From Candidatus Shapirobacteria bacterium CG09_land_8_20_14_0_10_38_17 (GTDB lineage Bacteria > Patescibacteriota > Microgenomatia > 0-14-0-10-38-17): DNA of 6,728 nucleotides. Below are positions 1-5,738 of this stretch, one piece after another; within the stretch, counting starts at the first letter, position 1, and every line of letters starts with the position of its first letter. The notes under the pieces were generated by a model. The model made no database searches, had not been told where the DNA came from, and saw nothing but the letters and a program-made list of their open reading frames with translations. The DNA is taken from contig PEZH01000017.1 of assembly GCA_002774085.1 (NCBI GenBank), forward strand, positions 1-6,728, in the 5' to 3' direction. A program made the translations under genes and the position numbers.

Positions 1-26
1 CTTGAACCTGTGGCCTTCCGGACCCG
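1..26 (-). pseudogene. tRNA 3' half, 5' part missing, cut by window edge
   Basis: Read on the minus strand, bases 26 to 1 look like a tRNA from the anticodon onward: CGGGT (end of the anticodon loop), CCGGA (3' side of the anticodon stem), AGGCC (variable loop), ACAGG (T stem) and TTCAAG (start of the T loop). A loop ending CGGGT would suit tRNA-Pro(CGG), but the 5' partner TCCGG and U33 are absent. The bases before it are GCGGCAGG, and directly before those lies the CCA end of the neighbouring tRNA-Val, so there is no room for a 5' half. The T arm and acceptor lie outside the window. It could be a decayed gene or an assembly artefact at a contig end. Confidence 0.45.
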
Positions 27-36
27 CCTGCCGCGT

Positions 37-111
37 TGGTGACCGCTGGTGGATTTGAACCACCAACCTTCTGGATGTAAACCAGACACTCTACCGTTGA
101 GCTAAGCGGTC
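37..111 (-). tRNA. tRNA-Val(UAC)
   Basis: A complete cloverleaf can be folded on the minus strand. The acceptor stem is GACCGCT/AGCGGTC, the D arm carries GCTC..GAGT, the anticodon stem is TCTGG/CCAGA around loop TTTACAT (anticodon UAC, valine), and the T arm is GGTGG TTCAAAT CCACC. The discriminator is A, and CCA is encoded in the DNA at 39-37, unlike the two tRNA-Leu genes to the right. It reads valine GUN codons and lies between two tRNA fragments that are each broken at the anticodon loop. Confidence 0.95.
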
Positions 112-126
112 GCTATGGCGGGCAGG

Positions 127-164
127 TGTAAACCGGGCGCTCTAGCCAACTGAGCTACGGATCC
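127..164 (-). pseudogene. tRNA-Val(UAC)-like 5' half, truncated at the anticodon loop
   Basis: On the minus strand this begins like an intact tRNA: GGATCCG (5' acceptor strand), TA, a D arm with GCTC/GAGC around AGTTGGCTA, then CCCGG TTTACA, giving a UAC anticodon. Instead of the expected CCGGG stem strand, the sequence runs into CCTGCCCGCC (126-117), and no T arm or CGGATCC acceptor strand follows before the intact tRNA-Val starts at 111. It shares GGTTTACA with that gene's anticodon arm, so recombination at the shared anticodon region is one way to form it. Its 3' half is not visible unless it is the fragment at 1-26, whose CCGGA would leave one mismatch in the anticodon stem. Confidence 0.6.
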
Positions 165-184
165 AAAGAAATATCAAAATTCTG

Positions 185-270
185 TGCGGATGAGAGGATT
201 TGAACCTCCACGGACTAAAGCGTCCACAGGCTCCTCAAGCCTGCCTGTCTACCGGTTCCAGCACATCCGC
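185..270 (-). tRNA. tRNA-Leu(GAG)
   Basis: This class II tRNA has acceptor stem GCGGATG/CATCCGC with discriminator A, a D arm containing the GCTGGAACCGGTAGAC block, anticodon stem CAGGC/GCCTG around loop TTGAGGA (anticodon GAG, leucine), a long variable arm (GGAC...GTCC) and T arm GGAGG TTCAAAT CCTCT. CCA is not encoded: the bases after the discriminator read CAG, so CCA must be added after transcription. The 5' half is nearly identical to the tRNA-Leu(CAG) at 419-503, which points to duplication within the isoacceptor family. Confidence 0.95.
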
Positions 271-286
271 TCGACTTAAAAATTTT

Positions 287-349
287 AAATATCAAATTTC
301 AAAACCCAAATAAATTCCAAAATACAAACGAAACCCAAGTCTCAAATTA
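287..349. repeat. Degenerate 7-bp tandem repeat, A-rich
   Basis: The spacer between the two tRNA-Leu genes can be cut into consecutive 7-mers, starting AAATATC, AAATTTC, AAAACCC and drifting towards 349. The phase is clear in the first three units and weaker afterwards. There is no start codon with coding potential here. It belongs to a set of 7-bp-periodic spacers in this window. Confidence 0.45.
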
Positions 350-364
350 TGAGTAAATTTTTTT

Positions 365-399
365 ATTACTAGTTACTGATTACTTATTACGAGTTACTA
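365..399. repeat. 7-bp tandem repeat, five units of RTTACTN type
   Basis: Five consecutive heptamers fill this stretch without a gap: ATTACTA, GTTACTG, ATTACTT, ATTACGA and GTTACTA. Only the first, sixth and seventh positions vary much. The array sits just 3' of the tRNA-Leu(CAG) gene in transcript orientation and has no coding potential. Confidence 0.75.
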
Positions 400-403
400 T
401 TTG

Positions 404-417
404 TACATTATAATGTA
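404..417. promoter_or_regulatory. 14-bp perfect palindrome containing TATAAT
   Basis: TACATTATAATGTA is its own reverse complement, so it carries a TATAAT hexamer on both strands. It abuts the 3' end of tRNA-Leu(CAG). It could be a -10 element for the downstream tRNA-Leu(GAG), a short processing hairpin, or chance in AT-rich DNA. No convincing -35 partner was found at the usual distance. Confidence 0.3.
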
Positions 418-418
418 G

Positions 419-503
419 TGCCAGAGAGGAGAATCGAACTCCTACGCTCATAAAGAGCACACGCTCCTGAAGCGTGCCTGTCTACCGGTTCCAGCACTCT
501 GGC
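419..503 (-). tRNA. tRNA-Leu(CAG)
   Basis: This class II tRNA has acceptor stem GCCAGAG/CTCTGGC with discriminator A, the same GTGCTGGAACCGGTAGAC block as tRNA-Leu(GAG), anticodon stem CACGC/GCGTG around TTCAGGA (anticodon CAG, leucine), a long variable arm (GCTC...GAGC) and T arm AGGAG TTCGATT CTCCT. CCA is not encoded; the next bases are CTA. It decodes CUG. It is upstream of tRNA-Leu(GAG) in the direction of transcription, separated by repeat-rich spacer. Confidence 0.95.
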
Positions 504-507
504 AATC

Positions 508-549
508 TAGTTATTAGTCTTTAGTCTTTAGTATTTAGTTGTTGGTCGT
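508..549. repeat. 7-bp tandem repeat, six units of TAGTNTT type
   Basis: Six heptamers follow one another exactly: TAGTTAT, TAGTCTT, TAGTCTT, TAGTATT, TAGTTGT and TGGTCGT. Two neighbouring units are identical. The array lies just upstream (5' side) of tRNA-Leu(CAG), where its promoter would be expected, but no clear promoter hexamers are visible in it. Confidence 0.8.
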
Positions 550-592
550 TGGATTTTTTAAAGATTTCTTTAAACTAAAAACCTCAAAATAA

Positions 593-621
593 AAAACTCA
601 CGACCTGACGGTCGGGGTTTT
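593..621 (-). terminator. Rho-independent terminator of the 4792-770 transcription unit
   Basis: The stem is CGACC/GGTCG around a TGAC loop, extended by AAAACTC pairing with GGGTTTT (one T-G wobble) after a single bulged A. Read on the minus strand, the GC stem is followed by a T-rich run GAGTTTTTTATTTT, as expected for intrinsic termination. It lies 149 bases past the stop of the solute-binding protein gene and before the tRNAs, so it would separate the two transcription units. On the plus strand the T run is shorter. Confidence 0.65.
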
Positions 622-671
622 GTGTTCCGCTTTGTGTCGCGCTGCGCGCGTTTATTGATACCGCTTCATCT

Positions 672-703
672 CCAACCTGGCGGTTGGTCCGCCAGCTGGC
701 GGA
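672..703. repeat. Two adjacent GC-rich palindromes
   Basis: CCAACC/GGTTGG forms a 6-bp stem around a TGGC loop (672-687), directly followed by the perfect 16-bp palindrome TCCGCCAGCTGGCGGA (688-703). Upstream, GCGCGCTGCGCGCG at about 637-650 is also self-complementary in part. These GC blocks stand out against AT-rich surroundings and resemble REP-type intergenic palindromes. No T run follows, so they do not look like terminators. Nothing else, and no gene, is visible from 622 to 769. Confidence 0.6.
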
Positions 704-769
704 TCGCTTTCTTGGAATAATAAAAATAAAATATCAAAGAGCCCTAAGGATAAGGAACTCGTTAAAAGC

Positions 770-2122
770 CTATCTATTATATAATGGAATGGAGTAGTTT
801 TCAAAGCCGCGGCGGTAAATATAATAATAAGTAGGGTGATTGATAAAAATTGCCGGTGACTCTTCTAATAAAAATCTTTGAAAATCTATGTAAAATTCTC
901 GTCTTTTTTCTTGCTCAAAAGTAGTCCTTCCCTCTTCTAATAGTTGGTCAATACGAGGGTTGTTAAGATGGCTGATATTATTTTGTTCTTGGGAGGAATG
1001 CCAAAACCAATACTGGTCGGGATCTTTGGGGATAGTTTGTGTTAAAAGGAGGGCATCATAATCGTCGGGAATAAAATTAACAACATTAATTTCCGCATTA
1101 ACGCCAATCTCCTGCCAATTTTCTTTTATTTTTTTGGCTAATTCCAACAATTCAGGAAAGGTAAATAATTTAAATTTAATGTCAGAACTATCTTTAAGTA
1201 ATTCTTTAGCATGGGCAGTATCAAAATCATAGGTTTTAACAAAATCATTATAGGCCCACGAAGAGGGGCTAATTGGTCCCTTGGCACGGCTTTTACCTTG
1301 AGGTTTAGGGGTAGCGTAAGATAAGGCTTGCCGTATAGATTTTTCTTGGAAAATATCTTTATTAAGATTTAAGAAGATGGCCACATATTGATTGCTGCTT
1401 ATCGATGATTCGGTTTTGATGTTAGGGAAATAGACTAAATCTTGCTGGTCTTGAATGCCGTAGATAATATCAATCTCCCCTACTTTGAAAGCACTGCGGA
1501 TACTTTCTTCGTTTGGATAAAATTTAAGCTCAAGTTTATTTTTGTTTTTGTCACTGTCTTTAGGCTTTAACAGTAAGTTTTTGATGCTTAAACCGCGATA
1601 GCGGATTTTTTGAACTTCATATTCTCCTACCCCGGTAAATTTTTCTTTGAATACGGGACATGAAAGTAAAACCAAAAGAGGAGAAAATTTTTCCTCTAAA
1701 TTGATTTCAATAGTCTGCTCATCTTGGCTGGTAAGATTTAAGTCGAGAAAATGATAGTGGATATCTTTTGCCTGGACCTTAGTGCCGTCGTGCCAAAAAA
1801 GATTATCGCGGAGTTTAAAAGTATATTTTTTCTGTTGCTCATCTATTTGCCAGGAGGTGGCGATACCCGGTTGAGGATTATAGTTTTCGTCTATTTGAGT
1901 TAAACCTTGACTGATAAGACAAGTAATAGAATTGGGTAAATTTTGTGAATCATATTGGCCAACAATACCGATGCGGAGGGTGAGTTTTTGTTTTTGCCAG
2001 AAATTTGGTAGGTAATTAAAGGCCAAAATTCCCAATACAAATCCAAGAGCAATGGTTAGCCAATGGCGTTTGATAATTTCTAGGGCAAGGTGAAGATAAA
2101 AACGGATTCTTTTATTAAGCAT
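770..2122 (-). CDS. Membrane-anchored peptide/nickel-type ABC substrate-binding protein (SBP_bac_5)
   Basis: This is a 450-residue family 5 (DppA/OppA-like) extracytoplasmic solute-binding protein, expected to capture oligopeptides or similar ligands. A basic N-terminus is followed by one hydrophobic helix at about residues 21-38 with no lipobox cysteine, so it is a signal anchor rather than a lipoprotein. The family fold then shows as IGIVGQYD, the block PGIATSWQID..YTFKLRDNLFWHDG, and a C-terminal region ending EESPAIFINHP. It is shorter than the usual 500-600 residues. An upstream TTG at 2167 would add 15 residues but would overlap secG by 53 bases and has no ribosome site; ATG at 2122 overlaps secG by 8 and fits translational coupling. 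No permease or ATPase gene lies in the window, so its transport partners are unknown. Confidence 0.85.
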   Translation of the reverse strand: MLNKRIRFYLHLALEIIKRHWLTIALGFVLGILAFNYLPNFWQKQKLTLRIGIVGQYDSQNLPNSITCLISQGLTQIDENYNPQPGIATSWQIDEQQKKYTFKLRDNLFWHDGTKVQAKDIHYHFLDLNLTSQDEQTIEINLEEKFSPLLVLLSCPVFKEKFTGVGEYEVQKIRYRGLSIKNLLLKPKDSDKNKNKLELKFYPNEESIRSAFKVGEIDIIYGIQDQQDLVYFPNIKTESSISSNQYVAIFLNLNKDIFQEKSIRQALSYATPKPQGKSRAKGPISPSSWAYNDFVKTYDFDTAHAKELLKDSSDIKFKLFTFPELLELAKKIKENWQEIGVNAEINVVNFIPDDYDALLLTQTIPKDPDQYWFWHSSQEQNNISHLNNPRIDQLLEEGRTTFEQEKRREFYIDFQRFLLEESPAIFINHPTYYYIYRRGFENYSIPLYNR

Positions 2123-2330
2123 TAAAAAGATAAAGTTGGGCGATAGAGAGGGCGATAAAGATGACAATAAGAATGATAGTGAGGTTAAAAACTAATTTTT
2201 CCGGTCCCCTCTTGGTTTGAGGAGCACCCGATAAACTGCTATTTGCCCAACTTCCCTTAGCGGTTAAAAGAATAAGAGCAACAAGGCTTAAAGAAACGAT
2301 AATTTGAGCAATGTTTAAATATAATATCAT
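2115..2330 (-). CDS. secG: Preprotein translocase subunit SecG
   Basis: This 71-residue protein has the SecG layout: a first helix at about residues 3-23, a polar loop with Gly/Ser (AKGSWANSSLSGA), the conserved TKRGPEKLVF stretch, and a second helix at about 48-68. SecG joins SecY and SecE in the membrane channel and helps SecA-driven export. The length is typical for the family. The ATG shares the sequence ATGA with the stop of the holin-like gene, and its own end overlaps the start of the solute-binding protein gene by 8 bases, so the three are very probably co-transcribed and translationally coupled. No Shine-Dalgarno is seen before its start, which fits coupling. Neither secY nor secE is nearby. 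Confidence 0.85.
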   Translation of the reverse strand: MILYLNIAQIIVSLSLVALILLTAKGSWANSSLSGAPQTKRGPEKLVFNLTIILIVIFIALSIAQLYLFNA

Positions 2331-2728
2331 GTTAAAAACCAGCTTAAAATATTACTAATAGTAAGTATTATAACGGAAAAGGGTAATAAAGACCAAATTT
2401 CTGTTAATTGAAACGAAGGGATAGTTTGGGAAAGAATGGTAGTTTTCGGAAAATTGAAAGGAGAAAATTGGAGATCGCCAATTAAGAAAGTGACCAACCA
2501 GATTGTTAATAGTCCTGAGGCAAAGCGAAAAAGGCCTAAGGTGATAGCGTTAATGGGAAGCAATAGAAATTTAATAATGGGTTTAATTAGAAAATTTCCG
2601 GCGGTTAAAAAAAGAGCGGTCCAAAGCAAGGCTTGATATCCCCCAAGAAAAGTTACATTATCCACTATTAAGGTGCCGAAATAAAGAGAGATAGCAAAAA
2701 CAACAAAGCTTTTTAATAATCTTTTCAT
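2327..2728 (-). CDS. Phage-holin-4-like (PF04020/YvlD-type) membrane protein
   Basis: This 133-residue integral membrane protein has about four helices (roughly 5-23, 29-48, 60-84 and 111-132). The family signature is clear between helices 2 and 3: NFLIKPIIKFLLLPINAI then TLGLF, residues 45-67, matching the Asn..Pro..Pro..Gly-Leu-Phe pattern of the holin superfamily IV type. Despite the name, chromosomal members are widespread, not tied to prophages, and of unproven function. It starts with ATG and has no visible Shine-Dalgarno. Its TGA overlaps the secG ATG. No endolysin, capsid or integrase is nearby, so a lysis role is unlikely; a membrane or export role beside SecG is an inference from position only. 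Confidence 0.8.
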   Translation of the reverse strand: MKRLLKSFVVFAISLYFGTLIVDNVTFLGGYQALLWTALFLTAGNFLIKPIIKFLLLPINAITLGLFRFASGLLTIWLVTFLIGDLQFSPFNFPKTTILSQTIPSFQLTEIWSLLPFSVIILTISNILSWFLT

Positions 2729-2742
2729 ATTTGGCTAAATTT

Positions 2743-2853
2743 TTAAATACGATTGATATCCTTTTCTTTAAGAATATCATAAAATGTTTTGATTTGGGAT
2801 TTGCTGTTGTTAACTAAGATTAATTCAGGTAAGAGCCATTCTTGGTGCGGATT
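2743..2853 (-). pseudogene. Remnant of an unidentified protein C-terminus
   Basis: In the 147-base gap between the transglutaminase-like and holin-like genes, one minus-strand frame reads 36 protein-like residues to a TAA: NPHQEWLLPELILVNNSK followed by SQIKTFYDILKEKDINRI. The composition looks like a folded protein end rather than random AT-rich translation. It is preceded in frame by a TAA at 2856-2854 and has no ATG, GTG or TTG start. The other frames just upstream are open for only a few residues (SKIIASLK), as if a frameshift had occurred. The parent family is not recognised. A small gene with a non-standard start is possible but less likely. Confidence 0.4.
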
Positions 2854-2875
2854 TTAAGCTGGCGATGATTTTACT

Positions 2876-4792
2876 TTAATTTTTTCTGATTTTTTTGACT
2901 GCCAAAAACAATAGTAATGAAAAAAGCAAAGCGGCGCTCCCCATCAAGATCTTAAGGGATTTTTCTTGGAGAATAATGGGAGCAAGTTGGATAGAAGAAG
3001 TTTTTTGAATTTTTATTAGGTTGTTTTCCTCGCCAAGATAGGTTTCTACGATTACTTCTTTGTCTTTGAGAATATTAGTCTGGCTGCTTAAAATAAAGTT
3101 AATGTTTTTTTGTCCAAAAGGGGGAAGGACAGCGATTTCATTTTCTGTGATTTCTTCTAAGCTGATCTTTTCTCCCCTGATGGTTATTTTTTGATGATAA
3201 AGGGCAACAGGGCCAGGATTGAAAATATTTAGTGATCCTTTAATTTTTTGTTTAGGAAGAGTTTTTTGCGGCAAACTAAGGATAATTTGCGGTTCGGAAA
3301 CGGTTTTTTCTTGGGGAGAAGAAAAATTGACTAAGACATTTTTTTCTTGACTTGAGGATTGTCGGTAGGCACCGGCCGGTGCTGGTTTTTGGTTGTCTTG
3401 ACCGTGGATTACCAGCGTCAGATGGGCCATATCCATTTTGTCAAAATAATTAATGTGGCTGGTATTTTCCCAAGTGGGATCAACTTGGCGCCAGACTTTT
3501 TTCTCCTCATCCCAAAATTCCGGCCAGGAATGGAGAATATCTGTTTTTAAACTGAGGGGTAAAAGTTGAGGGTTATCGGAATAAGCATAGCCGTTGATCT
3601 CCCGGGCCGGTATTCCGGCCGCTCGGCAAAGGGCGATGAAAAGATCAGTAAATTCAGTGCAGATAGCGTTTTGAGGCTGGGCAAGAGCTCCTTTAGCGCC
3701 TAATCTTTTAATGCTATTGTTTTCTATTCGCCCTAAGTTATATTCTAATTTTTGGATAACAAATTGATTAATTTTTTGAGGTGTTTTTAGCTCTTGGGCG
3801 ATCTCTTGAATTTCCGGGTCATTCTTTTCCCAATAAGTTTGGTCTTGAAGATAATTTTCTAAGTTTTTTGGTAGAAAAGGAAGGGAAATAGGCTCTGAAG
3901 CAATTTGGGCCTGGCCCTGGACAATGACATTTATTTCTTGTTGGGGGGAAAGGTCAAAAGTCGCCAGCCAGTTGCCATCTTCATCACTGACAACATTCTC
4001 TGGCTGGGGAATAATTTGGTTAAGATAAATTTTTTGGTAGTTAGTATCAGGAGGGAGAGCGAGTAGATATCTTTCTTTTTTTTCTTGGGAATTTTTTAAA
4101 TAATACTTAAGGGTAAATTCAAAAGTTTGGCTTTTGCCGAAAATAATCATAATTTCCCCTTGTTGAAGTGCTTTTTTGCTAAACTGGATAACTTGTTTTT
4201 CCTCTTGGTGGTATTGATATCCTTGGGGAGAAATAAAAGAAAGTTTTCCAAAGGCAAAAGGTGCTTTAATAAAGATATCCAAGTTATCGGCTTCTTCTAA
4301 ATTATTAATCTTGGGGGTGGTAATTCGCCATATCTGCCCTTCTTTTTGGGCGTAATCGGGACCAAGATAACTGATAACAAAAGTTTGTTTTTCTCCTTTG
4401 CCTGTTACCGGCGAATTGGGATAGACAATTACTTTTGTTAATTGGCGTTGGGATTGATTGACGTCAATTTTAAGGTCTTTTCCTTGACCATCTTTGACGG
4501 CGATGTTTTGGATTCGTTCGCCGCTTATGGTGATAGAATACTGGGTGGCATAGATATTAGAAAGCTTATTTTCTAAGGTTATCTCGTAGGTGGTTTGACA
4601 ATCGCCTTTTTCATCGAAATTATAGGTGATAATCTGGTTGACACCAAATTCATTAGAGGCAAAGGCAGAAGAAATGGATAATGGATAATAAATAATGGAT
4701 AATAAATTGAAAATAATCAACAAAGCCAAAATTTTTAGCTTGACTTTGTCCCGAAACAATTTTCGCTGGTGAGATTTCAAGTAATGGAACAC
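2876..4792 (-). CDS. Secreted, C-terminally anchored transglutaminase-like cysteine protease-fold protein
   Basis: This 638-residue surface protein has a basic n-region, a hydrophobic core at about 20-40 and a likely signal peptidase site after SSAFA (residue 45). A beta-rich domain runs to about 300. The transglutaminase-like core (about 325-450) contains the catalytic triad: Cys378 in AICTEFTDLFIALCRAAGIP, His421 in HSWPEFW and Asp438 in QVDPTWEN. Ig-like beta sequence follows, then a final helix at about 614-632 and a KKIRKN tail, so the body faces outside. Family members crosslink, hydrolyse or modify proteins; the substrate here is unknown. The start is GTG with no clear Shine-Dalgarno; a weak TAAGAT lies 12 bases upstream. 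The signal-peptide codons contain a 7-bp tandem repeat (4674-4708). It is probably the first gene of the unit ending at 770. Confidence 0.85.
   Translation of the reverse strand: MFHYLKSHQRKLFRDKVKLKILALLIIFNLLSIIYYPLSISSAFASNEFGVNQIITYNFDEKGDCQTTYEITLENKLSNIYATQYSITISGERIQNIAVKDGQGKDLKIDVNQSQRQLTKVIVYPNSPVTGKGEKQTFVISYLGPDYAQKEGQIWRITTPKINNLEEADNLDIFIKAPFAFGKLSFISPQGYQYHQEEKQVIQFSKKALQQGEIMIIFGKSQTFEFTLKYYLKNSQEKKERYLLALPPDTNYQKIYLNQIIPQPENVVSDEDGNWLATFDLSPQQEINVIVQGQAQIASEPISLPFLPKNLENYLQDQTYWEKNDPEIQEIAQELKTPQKINQFVIQKLEYNLGRIENNSIKRLGAKGALAQPQNAICTEFTDLFIALCRAAGIPAREINGYAYSDNPQLLPLSLKTDILHSWPEFWDEEKKVWRQVDPTWENTSHINYFDKMDMAHLTLVIHGQDNQKPAPAGAYRQSSSQEKNVLVNFSSPQEKTVSEPQIILSLPQKTLPKQKIKGSLNIFNPGPVALYHQKITIRGEKISLEEITENEIAVLPPFGQKNINFILSSQTNILKDKEVIVETYLGEENNLIKIQKTSSIQLAPIILQEKSLKILMGSAALLFSLLLFLAVKKIRKN
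4674..4708. repeat. 7-bp tandem repeat inside the signal-peptide codons
   Basis: Five exact-register heptamers lie end to end on the plus strand: ATGGATA, ATGGATA again, ATAAATA, ATGGATA and ATAAATT. They fall within the transglutaminase-like gene and encode residues 29-40 (NLLSIIYYPLSI), the second half of the signal-peptide core. Seven is not a multiple of three, so gain or loss of one unit would shift the frame, while three units would keep it. Confidence 0.8.
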
Positions 4793-4849
4793 AATGTGCT
4801 TTTATCTTAGTATTTTTTGAAGATACTTTCCAGTGTGAGGTTCTATCTT

Positions 4850-4976
4850 AAATCTAAAATTCCCAATTCAAAATTTTATTCTAAAGCTTTAATCTTTAAT
4901 ATTTTTTTGTTTTTAACCGTAATTTAGTTTTAGAATTTAGGATAAGTTTTTGATTTTAGGTTTTTGATTTTAAGAT
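4850..4976. repeat. 7-bp-periodic spacer between map and the transglutaminase-like gene
   Basis: From 4850 to 4905 the sequence reads in heptamers such as AAATCTA, AAATTCC, CAATTCA, AAATTTT and ATCTTTA. From 4921 to 4976 it does so again (AATTTAG, TTTTAGA, ATTTAGG, then TTTGATT and TTAGGTT alternating). The 14-mer GTTTTTGATTTTAR occurs twice in tandem at 4946-4973; its second copy includes the map stop codon at 4972-4970. No hairpin terminator for map is visible here. Confidence 0.6.
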
Positions 4977-5731
4977 TTACTTAATATCTCGTGCCCTTTT
5001 TTGGTTATTAAAACGGTGTGTTCCCATTGAGCAGATAAAGCCCCGTCGGTGGTGCGGATAGTCCAACCGTCATTAATATCGGTGGCTATTTGCCAAGAAG
5101 GGGAAGCATTAACCATCGGTTCAACTGTCAAAACCATGCCCGGTTTTAATAAAACATCTTTTTGTTTAATATCATAGAAAAAAACCGAGGGATCCTCATG
5201 GAATTTAATACCGACACCGTGGCCGCATAAATCGCGCACCGAGCTGTAGCCGAATTTTTTTATGTAAGGCTCAATAATTTTACCAACACAATCGTTTAGA
5301 TATTTATTAGGAGCTAATTTTTTAATAGCCATCATCATTGCTTTTTTAGTTCGTTTCACTAAAAGCTCGGCTTCTTTTGAAACCTGGCCAATGGTAAACA
5401 TTCTTGAAGTGTCGCCATAATAACCATTTAAAATAGTGGTGACGTCAATGTTTAAGATATCGCCGCTTTTTAAGATTTGTTTTGAAGAAGGAATGCCGTG
5501 GCAAACCACATTATTTAAGGAAGTACAAATACTTTTGGGAAAGCCTTTATAGTTTAATGGCGCTGGCCGAGCGCTGTTTTTTAAAATAAATTGATGGATA
5601 AGCTGATTGATTTTTTCTGTATTAATCCCCTCCTTGATAAAGGGAGTGATGTAATCAAGAGTTTGTGAAGCTAATCGGCACGATTTTTTAATACCCTCAA
5701 TTTGTGTTGGTGTTTTGATGATAGCGGCCAT
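4970..5731 (-). CDS. map: Type I methionine aminopeptidase
   Basis: This 253-residue cytoplasmic enzyme removes the initiator methionine from new proteins. All five metal ligands of the pita-bread fold are present at near-E. coli positions: Asp96 (NIDV), Asp107 (GDTSR), His171 (CGHGVG), Glu204 (LTVEPM) and Glu237 (QWEHT). The active-site histidines His78 (VCHGI) and His178 (KFHED) are also present. Length and the N-terminal IIKTPTQIEGIKKSC are normal for the short type Ia/b form without a zinc-finger extension. The frame stays open for 32 codons upstream, but without ATG, GTG or TTG, so ATG 5731 is the start. It stands apart from the secY-adk-map cluster seen in many bacteria, and is preceded by its own promoter and a hairpin that separates it from the ferritin gene. 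Confidence 0.96.
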   Translation of the reverse strand: MAAIIKTPTQIEGIKKSCRLASQTLDYITPFIKEGINTEKINQLIHQFILKNSARPAPLNYKGFPKSICTSLNNVVCHGIPSSKQILKSGDILNIDVTTILNGYYGDTSRMFTIGQVSKEAELLVKRTKKAMMMAIKKLAPNKYLNDCVGKIIEPYIKKFGYSSVRDLCGHGVGIKFHEDPSVFFYDIKQKDVLLKPGMVLTVEPMVNASPSWQIATDINDGWTIRTTDGALSAQWEHTVLITKKGHEILSKS

Positions 5732-5738
5732 TTTCTCT

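Noticed and set aside
2123..2167. Longer start for the solute-binding protein at TTG 2167
   Set aside because: It adds 15 residues of low family likeness, has no ribosome site and overlaps secG by 53 bases; ATG 2122 gives an 8-base overlap.
2436..2636. Plus-strand open frame of 66 codons
   Set aside because: It lies wholly opposite the holin-like gene, which has a clear family motif and overlapping operon partners. The frame has no ribosome site or domain.
2327..2728. Prophage lysis cassette
   Set aside because: The PF04020-type protein is the only phage-named feature; no endolysin, structural gene or integrase is present and it is coupled to secG.
3359..3550. Plus-strand open frame of 63 codons
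   Set aside because: It lies opposite the catalytic core of the transglutaminase-like gene and is explained as the antisense of conserved codons.
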